NCBI GenBank assembly: GCA_020152595.1
Contig: JAIGNY010001179.1
Location: 496,501-560,500 of the forward strand
Source of the DNA: Chiridota heheva
Lineage: Eukaryota > Echinodermata > Holothuroidea > Apodida > Chiridotidae
DNA length: 64,000 bases
Direction of reading: 5' to 3'
Position numbers and translations under genes: made by a program. A model generated the notes under the pieces. The model was not told where the DNA came from, did not search any database, and was given only the letters and a program-made list of their open reading frames with translations. Shown in pieces: positions 12,261-23,494 of this stretch; positions within the stretch are counted from its first letter, which is position 1, and the number at the start of each line of letters is the position of its first letter.

Positions 12261-12268
12261 ATGGAAGG
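12261..12268 (+). CDS. PTBP: Putative first coding exon of a PTB-like RNA-binding protein
   Basis: ATG GAA GG followed at once by a consensus donor (gtaagt at 12269-12274). The start context has G at -3 and G at +4, and no ATG precedes it in the leader. The exon ends after two bases of a codon. Joined to the micro-exon at 31831-31867 it reads MEGLTATEINGSGTK. From memory, vertebrate polypyrimidine-tract-binding proteins begin M-D-G, with the first coding exon also ending after the GG of codon 3, and the small second exon ending in G-T-K. Those proteins are nuclear splicing regulators with four RRM domains. No RRM is visible here, so the family assignment rests on exon structure and a few residues. 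Confidence 0.5.
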
Positions 12269-12274
12269 GTAAGT

Positions 12275-13595
12275 TACCGATTTATTTTGCTTTGAAATGA
12301 TATCTTTCTCGCTGTCATGTCTTTTTGGAGGTTAGAATTATCAATGTTTGAAACTTTAGTCTTGTTCGTAACAAAGCTGTGTTGTAATCGCTTGCATAGG
12401 CTAGGTCATTCATGATTCAGTAACGTTAGGCCCAAGTAGATTTCATTGACATACATTATTGTAACCTTAGGCCTATGCTAGTAGACTCCCGCCGCCTAAC
12501 GTTAGGCTAAGTACCTTCGGACTGATGCCAGCCGTGTAATTGGTAGTAGCCTATGGCTGGCCGCCCGAGGGTACTACAAGTATAGGCCTAGGGCCTACTC
12601 TGTTGTGCTGTTATTGTGTTAAATAAAGTCTTGTGTTAAAACATAGGAAAATCTCAGTCTTAAGAATTTGTGAAAACGAACCCAGCCCACATTGCTTAAG
12701 TTAGGGGCCTAGGCCTATTCATGATGTTTGAATCCATCCTTATCTGCAAACAATTTTACGGTGATTTTAGTTACTTTTATCAAAGTATTTACTGGGCTAC
12801 TTTTCATTTCGTAAAAATCGTATGACGAGTTCTCCAAATTAGGTTAAAAAGTTCAAAACACCTCTTATCGGGCCTAGGCCTATAACATTTAACAGGGGTA
12901 GGCTTAATTAGTAATATATTTAGATTATTTGAGGAAAAAAAGAAGAAATTAATCCCTACTTAGTAAGTACAATTATATAATCTAAACATTTCTTGGTGTT
13001 ATATTTATTATATGAACCAAAACATGTCAGCGAAAAATCAAGCTGCAGTTTCATGGAACATCTTAAGCTTATTTGTGGACGTTTGAATAGTTGATCACAA
13101 ACGTGTGGTGACTAGTAAGAAAGATGGCGACCAAAACATAGAATCGGATAACTTTATCCCATCGTGGTGCTAAATAGGTAAAGATTTTGGAAAGGATTTT
13201 TTGGAAAAGTGTATTATTTAGACTAATTGGTCTTAAGTAAGTTATTTTTCAAACATCAATTTTCTACAACGTGTGAATTTAAAAAAAACCCATAGGAATT
13301 GTATACAATCTATAACAATCCACCTACAGCAATCGCAATGTCAACAATAATGAGGGATGTGTATAATAAGTAGGTCTACTGTGTGAAACTTACTAAAGAT
13401 TGTAAGAACATTTCACATATTTGATTTGTGCATAGAAACGTACTGTTATAAAAGACTAGTTTTATATAGTGGGAGAGAGATACACTGTATCCCACTTTGC
13501 TGTCCCAGAACAGTGCTTTTAATGCACTTGTCAATTGTGTGACGCACCCCACATCCCGGACAAGGTGAGTCATTGCACCAAAGTAGGTGGACAAC
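12275..13595. other. GGCCTA-rich intronic sequence, no gene
   Basis: Contains many AGGCCTA or TAGGCCT words (for example near 12472, 12585, 12710 and 12872) and 'taacgttaggc'. No element boundaries or coding potential recognised. Confidence 0.5.
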
Positions 13596-13765
13596 ATGTA
13601 CATTGACACACCCCTCAGTCACTTAGGTGACTGACAACTTTTTGTGAAATGACTTACCCCAAATTAATCACCTGTACAAAGTCAATGGATCTAAAGTAAA
13701 TTGACCCACCCCAGAGTCACTCTAGTGACTGACAATTTGGTACAATGACGCACAGATGAGTCACT
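13560..13765. repeat. Diverged ~98-bp tandem duplication with GTCACT palindromes and AP-1-like words
   Basis: Two diverged units begin 'attgacacaccc' at about 13602 and 'attgacccaccc' at about 13700. Each carries a palindrome: CAGTCACTTAGGTGACTG at 13616-13633 and AGTCACTCTAGTGACT at 13715-13730. Exact TGAGTCA words occur at 13566-13572 and 13757-13763. It lies 1.3 kb downstream of the putative start, so an intronic enhancer is possible but unproven. Confidence 0.55.
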
Positions 13766-14377
13766 ATTTCAAACGTCAATTACTCACATTTGACTGACAT
13801 TGCCGGGGTTAGTAGGTAGGGGTGAATCATACAAGTGCATTATGCAGGAATAGTGAATTTTCAAACATCACTGTTCCAGTGAAACAGTGTTCTTTCACAA
13901 GCATGTGGCATTAATGATCAATAACTTACTTTCTGCTCCAAAAAATATATAATTTTTATTAAGTAAATGTTTTTCCCACCTTGCCTGCAATTGTTATCAC
14001 AATGAATGAACATATGCAAGGCTGCTTGCACATGTACGACTGTATGCAACTGGATATTACATCATGTAAATAATTTTAATTACCGACATACAGTACATAT
14101 TTGCACATATTATTAACCAATAAAGTTGTTGTAAATTTCTCCATTTTTAATTGTGGAATTTGTCCTGTTATCAGCAAAATAGTTGGAGCATAAGAAATCT
14201 GATCTGGAACAGTATTATTCAAGAAAATTATGTTCCGTGGATTAGTGACAAAAAATTCAGTTTCTACTCATGAACAGTGCAACAAACATTTTGCAAGTGA
14301 GGCAGTTTTACCATGCCAGATTGCACTGGGAAATTTGGGAATGGGATAGGGCCTACTTACTAAGGAATAGTTGGCCT

Positions 14378-14427
14378 ACCTGTAAGTAGTTACAGGTCAA
14401 ATACCTGTAACTAGTGACAGGTCAAAT
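14378..14427. repeat. 25-bp tandem duplication
   Basis: Two 25-base units, 'acctgtaagtagttacaggt' plus 'caaat' and 'acctgtaactagtgacaggt' plus 'caaat', differ at a few bases. Each unit is itself nearly palindromic (CCTGTAAC...GTTACAGG). Confidence 0.85.
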
Positions 14428-14929
14428 GCTTATTGTACATATTACAGTTGTAGTAATTGTTTTTCTTTTGTTTTGACACACAAATTGCATTTAAGCCTAG
14501 GCCTACCTAGGCATATGATATTGATATTTCACATAAAGAAAAAATAAAATAATGGTAATGTTCTACCTATGACTACTGTACCTGTGCCTGTAACATTACT
14601 AACTAGGCTTTAATATGACTTAAAATAAAACATCTTTTGTATCTGGCAGCATTGGTTTCAACCTGTATTGAAGCTAAAGTAAGGCCTGTGTCAAAAAGAG
14701 AAATAAAAAAATGTATCTTTAGAGAAAGTCATGTACTTCCAGTGGAATTTGAACTTTCTTCATTTCATTATCATTAATTTAACCAAACTTGTTATTGCTG
14801 TATTTAAACCCAGCTTCAATTGTTTTGTACAAAATTAAATCAACATGATTTTTAGTTACTATTTTGGTTTTAGAAAATAAATACTTCTATAATTTTAGCT
14901 ATGTTCTCTTCTTGTTCTTTTTCTGCTAT

Positions 14930-15950
14930 TAGAACTGTGACCATTTACTGTATACATGCTAAACGTTCGCAAATGCACTAAATGTTTACTAATTATCGAA
15001 TTGCGAGTTTTTCATTGTCAAGTCTTGCCTTTGAAAATCATTCAAACCACACATATTCGACTGACAAAATTCCAATCAATGTCTTTTACAAATTGTAAAC
15101 CCGATTAGCAGAATTCTCTTTAAATGCAAGAATCACAAATGCGTAGTAATCACTTATGAATAGGGATATTTTGCACTTTGATTTTGCCAAAATCTGAGTA
15201 ACGTGTGATATGCACCGCGAATGTGCAGCAGTAAACAGTCTGACAGTGAAAGTAACAATAAAATAACATGCTTTGATCCCACTCAATCAAGACCCATTTT
15301 ACAAGCTGTTAAATTGACCACAATTTACACGATCAAAATACTTAAAATCGTAGCGATCAGTACATCTACATGTAAACATTACCTGATAAGTCAAATAAAT
15401 TTTGCAAGAAAGAAAAAAATAGCAAAATAAACAAACAAATACAGGTTTAATCAGAGCTGAAATTCTGTATGCTTCGCAAACATTGTGGCCATTTTGCCAG
15501 AGGATATAATATGAACAGTACTTCTGGGTGATGGTGTAGTTTTCTAATTTTTTACGGCGAGGTATCACACTATGTAAGATTTTCACTGAAAGCCCGAGTT
15601 AGTACGTTACGGGATATTACGCAAAAGTTACACGATATTGAGATTAAATGACATTTAAGAGAACTTTTCTGTTCTTTCTAAACCAAATTTCCTTGCACAT
15701 TTTTCATAAAAATAATGTTTCATAGTGTAAAAATAATTTGGAAAGCAAAAATTCAGTATTTATTTGGGCAATGGGGTCAATATTTTTGCCACACTGGTTG
15801 TGCGATTGTTTTACTTGGCATTGTAAATTGGACCAACTTTGGTGTACTTCTGAAAATTACGGTACTAAACGCTAAGTACGCTAAGTATAAATGCTAAACG
15901 CTCGTATTTACTGTATGTGTGTACACGTTTAGTATACGTTCACAGCTCTA
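14930..15950. mobile_element. hAT-type non-autonomous element, family 1, copy 1
   Basis: 1021 bp. Ends are 'tagaactgtgacc' and 'cgttcacagctcta', an inverted repeat of TAGAGCTGTGAACG type. The flanks are tctgctat (14922-14929) and tctgctac (15951-15958), a 7/8 target duplication of the 8-base length typical of hAT. The interior ('ttttcattgtcaagtcttgc', 'tgtaaacccgattagc', 'gaatgtgcagcagtaaac') is colinear with the element at 45701-46777. No transposase is encoded. Confidence 0.88.
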
Positions 15951-15958
15951 TCTGCTAC

Positions 15959-17110
15959 AGCTTGCCTGAACCTGCACCATATATTTTGCATACTAATATT
16001 TTTGCTGTCTGAAATACAGTTGATGATAATGCCCTCCTTGATAAATGTGCTCCCTCAAGAAATGGAGCATCCAGGGTAATGTAAACAAACTGTTTGTTGC
16101 TTTCCTCAAGGGTTGCGCATCAAAAAGTGAGCATAGGATACGTTAATAGAATTCTATTTTTGGTGTCGAGTAACATGGTACAGTGTAGGTCCGAATCTAA
16201 ACTACTTAAGGCACAAATTTGTGATTTTTCTCTTAATGAAAACAAGATATTTACTATATTGCCTATATCAGCATTTACACTAGGGTTAAAATTTGGGGGA
16301 TTTTTCCCCTTGTGAATGTTTTTGGGGGTTGGGGGGTTGGAGGGGGATTTTGAAAAAAGGTGGAAACTTGAAATGATAAAATCTCCCAAGATACAAAGTT
16401 TTCTTTGACGTCATTACGTATTGCTAAGCAATTCCTTCACTCTGCAATGTTTGTTGCTTAAATCTGAAAAGTAACCATCATTGGTAAAAACAGGTTTACA
16501 GTTAATACATGTATCATGCAAATGAGAAAGAAAAGTTAAATAAATGCACAAATCTAAAGGTTTATGTAAGTACTGCTTGTGTGTCTTTTTATAGTAGATC
16601 GATAAGAATAGATTAACATTTAAAAAAAAACACTAAAAAAAAAGATAAACTAGACTAATTGTTCTTTAATCAGATGCAGCAGAGGCATTCCTCCCTTGTT
16701 GCCTTCTTTTTATTGTGTCTTTTTATTGTTGTAACTGATAGACTTGTTATTTAGTAAAGTTCAACTTAGCTGCAGTACATGTTTTATGTAAGTCACGTCA
16801 TTCCTATCATTGTATACCATACATCACATGCACTACACAATATAAAATTTCTACACGTAGCAGATGGCATGATCGTGTTACAATTACGTGTTGTATTTCA
16901 TCACAATCATTGCATATTTCGTAACACCAATGGAAGAGACTTGTTCAGGTGGGTTTCAAACTTCAGGTACATTTCAGCCGAAAATTTACCCATTTGTGAA
17001 GGAAAATATTAAAAGAAAATTTGATGGCTACTTATAAAGAAACATAACATGTATTTGTTTTAGTAGAATTTAGGGTGTAAAATCAATAGAAAAAAGTTAC
17101 CAAAACAGTG
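15959..17110. other. No gene seen
   Basis: Non-coding AT-rich DNA. A G-rich patch at 16315-16350 ('ttgggggttggggggttgg') could fold as a G-quadruplex. The two opposing open frames at 16094-16389 overlap it and are unlike known proteins. Confidence 0.45.
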
Positions 17111-17172
17111 TAGAGCTGTGAACGTTTAGGGATTTTTGTAAACGTGTACATGCCAAAAATTCTGAGGTCCCA
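17111..17172 (+). mobile_element. Single end of hAT family 1
   Basis: 'tagagctgtgaacgtttagg' and 'gtaaacgtgtacatgcc' match the terminal 45 bases of the 45701-46777 element. No matching second end follows; the sequence runs into a LINE tail, so this is a truncated remnant. Confidence 0.65.
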
Positions 17173-17174
17173 AA

Positions 17175-17380
17175 TTATTATCCCTAACATTTACGTACCC
17201 CTTTCTTTTTACCAAAAGTGTTTTTTCTTCTTCTTCTGCTTTTACCTTTTATTTCCCTTACAAACCTTTCATCTCCTCACTATCCTAACTCTTACACCAT
17301 TATTTATAACACCCTCTTGGCACATTTGATGCTGACTGTCTGGTGCCGTTAAACATCAACAAACCAACCAAACCCAAATT
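17175..17380 (+). mobile_element. I-group LINE 3' untranslated tail
   Basis: C/T-rich sequence ending 'ccctcttggcacatttgatg' ... 'gtgccgttaaacatcaacaa' and an (ACCA/AACC)-like tail. The same tail, 'ccctcttggcacatttgact' and 'accgttaaacatcaacaaac', ends the coding copy at 24993-26312. Only the untranslated part survives. Confidence 0.75.
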
Positions 17381-17744
17381 ACTGCATAATTTACTCTAAC
17401 TAGGTATCTAAGTTTTTAAATGCTGTAGGATGGTCAAAATTGAACCCGATTTTGATTTTTGATGGAACTTATTGCTGTTTGCATGGTTTTTAGTACTGTA
17501 TATTTAACACCATTTCAGCTGATATTGTTGCTACCTTAAAACTGTAACCGAGAAATGACAAGAGTATGTTTTGATTAGATCTTTAAGTTGTTGAATTTAA
17601 CAGCTTTGATCTGTATCCATACATAATTACTTCCTGAAATCTACCTAGCAAGAGGTGACATCACTGCCATACAGTCTACTAAAAAAGCATTTTGAGTCCT
17701 TCAGGCTATATGCTGTGAGTACTGTACAGGCGATGGCAAACCTC

Positions 17745-18405
17745 AGGGGACTCCCAAATTGATAACAAACTCCATGTCATCCAGCCCACCATTCCGATCA
17801 ACCCACCATCCACAACCTCTCTCGTGTCAACAACATTTACATTACCCATCTTAGAATAGGTCACACCCACCTCACTCACTCCCACCTCCTTATTGGCTCC
17901 CCCAACCCCTTTGCAACAATTGCCATTGCACCCTCACAGTCCATCACGTTCTCCTTCCCCACAGCTCCCCACAGCTTCCCTCGCTCCCTACAGCTTCCCT
18001 CGCTCCCCACAGCTTCTCTCGCTCCCTACAGCTTCCCTCGCTCCCCACAGCTTCCCTTGCTCCCCACAGCTTCCCACGCTCCCCACAACTTCCTTCGCTG
18101 CCTACAAACTCAATAGCCAAGCTCTTCCAGAAAAACCCCCCGGATAAAATTATCTCCATTCTTCGTCTTGCTTCCCTCTACAACCATATTTAGTCCTTCT
18201 CTCCCACCCCCTCTGCTTTTTTTTTTCTTCACCCATGCACCTCTCCTGATCCCAGCTTTCTGGCTTTTAGTTCTCGTGTTTCTTTCAACCTCCCCCTGTT
18301 GTCTTTCCTTCCTACCTCTGGAATGATTCTAACCTCTCAGGCACAATTTAACCTTCGCTGTCATGGTGCCGTTAAAGCCCTCATCAAACAAACAAACAGG
18401 CGCTT
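17745..18405 (+). pseudogene. I-group LINE 3' end, C-terminal remnant plus tail
   Basis: Around 17820-17900 the frame reads RVNNIYITHLRIGHTHLTHS with HLLIGSPNP, the conserved stretch before the C-terminal zinc-knuckle of RNase-H-bearing I-group LINEs. After a few residues it dissolves into a 19-bp minisatellite. The end, 'ggtgccgttaaagccctcat' with an (AAAC)n tail near 18400, is the LINE 3' terminus. Same orientation as the other three copies in this intron. Confidence 0.75.
17965..18110. repeat. 19-bp minisatellite inside the LINE C-terminal region
   Basis: Seven to eight copies of 'ctcccyacagcttccctcg' with scattered substitutions. It begins exactly where the LINE coding text for the region after the zinc-knuckle should be. 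The opposing open frames across it are artefacts. Confidence 0.9.
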
Positions 18406-19561
18406 GTGAATCACAAAGTTAAATAATGGAAATATTCAGTATAGCTCCACCATAGGTTAAATATTATCAACATAAATCTTGAATTTTTTATTTTTTGAAA
18501 AGTTTTATTAGTGATGGTAAAGAACCTACCCAAACACATCATTCATAAAAGTATCATTTGATTAATGGAATAGGATATTAAAGTAATTTCTCCACCATTT
18601 TGTTTCTCTCTTTCATATAAGATAATCATGCTTGACCACTTGACCATTGAACTAATCCTCAGTGGTCAAATTGTTTTTGTGGGTAGTTTGTTGTTTCCTT
18701 CTCCCTTCCGTCAAAATTTTATTCAAGAACAAAACAACAAACCTCCTACCGTACCAGTAATATTATATATGTACAGTACCATGCATCGACATAGTACTGC
18801 TATGCATACTATTACTTCCTTCTTTATGAGGGAAGACCCTGAATATTACATTGTGATGGATGCTTGAATGACTTTCAAAAGGCTTTTATCGGCTGTTTAC
18901 AGATGAAGAACTCCAAATTTGTCATTTTATTCTGTCCTGGTTGAGCAGCCTTTCTTTGTATTAATGTCAACCCCTAGGGTATAAACTTGTCTTGTTCCGT
19001 CATTGATTGCTCATCTCAGCATTCCCATGTCACGAAAAAGAGCGAGTGTAGGATACTACTTTTCTTGTTGTACTGTACATATTCATGTATCGCATGCCTT
19101 ACTGTGCAATGTTTCATGTATCGCGTGCCTTACTGTGCAATGTATTTTGTCATTTCGTCAAAGCATTTCAGAGCTACTATTTGAGCTCCCAATTCATGAG
19201 GAAAGTTGTTGAATTTTAGCTGTCTCATTCTTGTTTAAACTTTTCAAAAAGGTCTTTGTGGTCTATTGACAGGTACTGTTTAGGCAACATTTAAGCGTTA
19301 ATCTATAATTCAAAGTGCATTGTCGCAGATTACTCATAGAAGCTATGGCACTGGATGAATATCATGGATTAACCATGGTCAGCTGATGCCTTTTAACCAA
19401 CGAAATTGTAGTATTCTTACCACATGTAAATGAATACATTAAAACTTTGCACACAAATTTGTACATGTGCTATATCATGACCTGGATATTAAAAGGCTGT
19501 GCAATAAATACAAGATTTGAAGCCAATTTGGGTAGGATATGTTTCGTGTCTTTAGTTAAAA
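18406..19561. other. No gene seen; one short duplication
   Basis: Non-coding. A 31-bp tandem duplication ('ttcatgtatcgcatgcctta' and on) occupies 19082-19143 with one difference. Confidence 0.5.
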
Positions 19562-20090
19562 GCAGAGTTGGAATTAAAAATTTCCCAAGGTTCTAGATAA
19601 AGATGTTGAAAATCTTCCCACGAACAATTGTGACAGAAATTATACTATTGTAGTGAATACATCTTTATCAGGGCACCAAATTAGCATTGGTTTTATTACT
19701 AGTCCATCAGTCTTTCTCACCTTACAATTCACTAGCCCAACTGAACTTTCCACAAGCCTGTTTCTTCATGTCTCACATAAACATACTGAATAAATCTAAT
19801 GATAGGACTAGCCAGATGGGCTTGAATTATTGCAATTTTGCTAACCAGAACGTAGAATCTACTAGTCCTGGACTAGCGGGCTTTGTCCTAATTTTGAGTC
19901 CTGATATTTTTATACTTCCCTCTTTTGCTGTTTAATGTACTTTTAATCGCACAATTTCATAGGGGAGGAATGTTTTTGAGCAAATATTTACCACATTATA
20001 CTGTTGTTTACTCAAGGAGAAAAAAAAGAAGAAGAAAATCATTTTTGTAATTTTTTTTGTTCCTCAATTTCCCCATTTCCCCGCTCGCCA
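19562..20090. repeat. Dispersed repeat, family D, copy 1 (interrupted)
   Basis: Colinear with 55891-56150: 'gcagagttggaattaaaaat', 'aatcttcccacgaacaattg', 'tgacagaaattatac', 'cttccctcttttgctg' and 'tttttgagcaaatatttacc'. The match is split by an inserted hAT-like element at 19669-19903. Class unknown; no coding. Confidence 0.7.
19669..19903. mobile_element. Small hAT-like MITE with an empty-site paralogue
   Basis: 235 bp from 'cagggcaccaaattagc' to a right end whose reverse complement is 'caggactcaaaattagg'. Flanks are atctttat (19661-19668) and atattttt (19904-19911), a diverged 8-base duplication. The uninterrupted paralogue has one 'atctttat' (55993-56000) followed directly by 'atgtttccctcttttgc', the empty site. 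No coding capacity. Confidence 0.8.
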
Positions 20091-20661
20091 GAACTAGATT
20101 TTTTTCCAGCTCTGGTTAAGAGATGATATTTTGAAATAATTTAAATCATGTTGCCCCCACCTGTCTGTTGATCTTGAAATTGATCCGAGCAATAGAAGTT
20201 CACAAAGAAATTTTTGCATGACATGTGGAAATATATTCCACTGGCATTTATTAACAGCGTGTACAGAATATTCTGAAACCATACTATACAACATAAACCA
20301 CTTGTTTTGCAGTCAGTCCCTATTAATCTTTGGTACCCTCAGTTTTAGGGACAAGGCTCGCATTTCATTGTCTCCCTATCTTAAGTTACATTTACAAAGA
20401 ATGTCATTAGAGAAAAAGCCATTTATTGGTATCTTGGATTACCTGAGACGTTATGTGGTTCCACCCAATTCGTATGAAATGCTGGTACATGCAGTGCTGT
20501 GAAGACACATGCCCATGTGCAGTATTCAACTCGGTCTCCGTATTTCCTTTTATTTTAAAGGTCTATGGACGGACATGTAGCCATTTCTATTTGGATAGAA
20601 TAGTTTGCTGCTATGATGGTTTTTGATATGTTTTAAAGCCTCTGCATATGTGTAATTACCT

Positions 20662-21921
20662 TAAAGGATTAGTTCAGTGGTCAAGCAAGTTAATCTTATT
20701 TGAAAGAGGACATAAAGAGAATCAACTTCTTTTTACTATTTTCGTGGAACTGGTATACAGTTTTTTTGTCAATGAAAACGGGCCAACTTTACCTTTGAAT
20801 GCTAGGTCCTGCTTGTTTTGAATTTCCTACTGAAAGTGCATCATTTTTGCACTCTTTTTTTTTAAAGACCTGGACATTCAGATTCAATAAATATTTATAG
20901 AAAATGTCCTCTGCTACTATAAATTGGACGAATGGGCTCAGAAATCTACATACACTGTTTGTACTTGTGCTGAAGCTTACAGTACAGGAAGTCTGACGTT
21001 GAACGGACAAATTAGTGGGAAATATCTTTTAGTCTTAAGGATGAAATCTTCTAGTTTTGATGATAAAATCTACTTTCAGGTGTCAATTAAGGGCTTTTTC
21101 ACATAAAATTGGGGATGCGGTATTCCTTTTAAGGAATTTAGTAGCGATGTTTAAGGATTTAATAGCGATGTTTAAGGATTTTAAATCACATTGATTGCAA
21201 TTGCTCAACTATCACAAATCATGAAAATTAACTTATATTATTGTGCAATGTCCATAGCAAATTACAAACTTTTTGTGGCTATACAGTGAGGAAAGGTGCA
21301 TGTTTGGTTGTCACGTTAACTTCATTATTAGTTTATTTATAGTGCAATACTGGTGGAAAACATCGATATGACCCTTCAACTCAATATTGACCATATTGAT
21401 ATGGGTCAATATCGAATAATATCGAAATATTGATATATTGCCCAAGCTTAATCACAACTAGTCTGATTTCAGTCGTTTCAACACAAATGATACCAAACTT
21501 TAAACTCAAATATCTCCCTAACTGAATAATATTTTTTGAATGCTTTCTCTTTTGAAAACCATTTTTGTTTCTTTTGAGATGATTTTGCTTGACCTCTGAA
21601 CAAATCCTTTTAGGCCCTTTATTGAATGCTTATTATTTTATGTTGTATGCAAATTTATTACATTTCCAATTATTTTTAGGCCACAAAATCGCAGGACAAA
21701 ATATGATAGAATAGGCCTACATAAAGACTGAGGAATCTGAGGATGTGATGTCACATGTCACAACTAGTCTGATGTCAGTCATTTCAAAACAAATGATACT
21801 AAACTTTACAAATTTTTCCTTAACAGAATAAGATTTTGTAATGCTTTTTGCACTATTTTGTTTCTTTTGAAATCCTCTTTCATTTATGATGGACTTGCTT
21901 GACCCCTGAACTAATCCTTTA
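20662..21921. mobile_element. Long-TIR MITE, family E, rearranged copy
   Basis: Left end 'taaaggattagttcagtggt' and 'caagcaagttaatctt'; right end 'gacttgcttgacccctgaac' and 'taatccttta'. It has two successive right halves (about 21447-21613 and 21745-21921), each with 'caactagtctgatntcagtc' and 'tttgtttcttttga', so one was duplicated or two copies merged. Shorter relatives: 60255-60817, 35286-35515 (left half) and 51693-51763 (right end). Confidence 0.7.
21130..21182. repeat. Short tandem duplication
   Basis: 'agtagcgatgtttaaggatt' is followed by 'aatagcgatgtttaaggatt', about 21 bases per unit. Confidence 0.8.
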
Positions 21922-23130
21922 AGGAAAAAAGGATATACAATTTCTTTCTTTTTCATAGTCTTAGAATATTCACTTTTGTTTGTCTTTTTTAGCTGTTGGA
22001 TTGTTTTAAAAATGAATGAAAAGGTTTAACTTATATGTAAAAGTTACTGTAGTACATAAAAATGATCATTATTGCTTTAAAATTGTTCATGTACTGCTTT
22101 AACTGTTTTTGTTACAGGTCCTAAAATACTAACATATTGTATGGAAAAACCTTACACCATCACCTTCCTGCTTGGGGAAAAGGTTTTATATACCCCAATT
22201 CGATTCTTCCTATAAACTAGCCACAAAGGTTGGTAGGCACAATAGGAAGGCTTTCGACCTCTGTACCCTACTACTCAATAAACCAGACTGTTTGGCTGTT
22301 TGCAGTTATTCAATTATTCTTTGCCCTCGGGCAAGGCATATTTCAGATCTGAATTGCTAAATTACCCAGAATTACACATGGAAAATAAGATTTGGAGGGT
22401 TTACGGAAGACTGATTAAATTGGATTTGTTCGTAGTGGTGTAGAAATTTCTTTGGAGAGGTTCGCCACCTGAAAGAAGAGTTTTTGCGCTTAGTTGTGGT
22501 TGTGAATCAACTGAGCATTGTGGTGTAAAATATGTTAGGTTTGGTTTTACTTGATTTTAGTATGAAATGGAATTATAATTCATGTTTTTTCATGAAATGA
22601 ATGAAGTATTGCAGCCTTCCTGTTGAATTGGCCATCTAATGTAACATTAGAGATGAAAGTAGAGGAATAGGTTTGATGAAATTAGTTGAAAGTTTGTGTT
22701 GTGAAATAACTGGTTAAGGGAATTACATGTCATTGTCTCTGGTATATTAACAGTATAGGAGCACAACACAGTTCAGTTCTTCAAACTACCTTTTCACCCT
22801 ACTCCATACCCAACATGGAAAATATTGTCATGAAGCTGCATGGGCAGCCTCTAAAATGTGGGGCTCCATTGCTTTAACTGGCTTTAGATATGAACATCCA
22901 AATGTGTGTGGGGAGGGGAGAGGGGGTCCAAGGTCTGTCACAATGTTAATTTGGAAAATAGGGGGTGTGCTGATGTTGAACACTCACATTGTTCAAAACA
23001 ATGTTTAGTATGCATGTGACTGGTAGAGTTTAATATTCATAAATATTATGAGGCTCCATTCAGGCAAAGTGTGTTTGATTATTCTAGCAACCCCAGAATA
23101 ACATGCCTACGCTTTTGGAGTGGTTCTCCT
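21922..23130. other. No gene seen
   Basis: Non-coding DNA with no recognised family. A short G-rich patch lies at 22900-22930. Confidence 0.45.
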
Positions 23131-23402
23131 TTAAAGGAAAGTTATTATCCCATAAATGCATTCAGAAGTAAACGCTGCTGTGCTAGTAACGTCACTTTCG
23201 GTTTTCAAATTTTCCTATTTATGACATGAAATCTGTGATGTTATCGATTACACATCTGCGGACCGAACATAGGGGCCTACATGTGTTATCGACAACATCA
23301 TACATTTCTCTCGATTAATAAGAAAAATTGAAAACTGCAAGTGATGTTACCATGGTGGCGTTCACTTCTGAATTAATTGATGGCATGATACCTTTCCTTT
23401 AA
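23131..23402. mobile_element. Foldback MITE with TTAA edges
   Basis: 272 bp, almost entirely an imperfect palindrome. The left arm 'ttaaaggaaagttattatcc' ... 'cagaagtaaacgctgc' ... 'gttatcgattacacat' pairs with the right arm (reverse complement 'ttaaaggaaaggtatcatgc' ... 'cagaagtgaacgccac' ... 'gttgtcgataacacat'). TTAA lies at both edges (23131-23134 and 23399-23402). No coding. Confidence 0.85.
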
Positions 23403-23494
23403 GTGTTGATTCAACATCAATATATACTTTATCATAAACTGATACCTTTCCTTTAAGTGTTGATTCAACATCAATATATACTTTATCATAAACT
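23387..23494. repeat. Perfect 54-bp tandem duplication
   Basis: 'gatacctttcctttaagtgt' to 'atactttatcataaact' occurs at 23387-23440 and again, identical, at 23441-23494. The unit includes the last 16 bases of the foldback MITE plus its flank, so it arose after the insertion and recently. Confidence 0.97.

Noticed and set aside
15086-15586. Frames of 60-95 codons
   Set aside because: Inside hAT family 1 copy 1; the second copy does not preserve them.
17893-18159. Ser/Pro/Leu-rich and Gly/Glu/Arg-rich opposing frames
   Set aside because: Both fall on the 19-bp minisatellite inside a LINE remnant.
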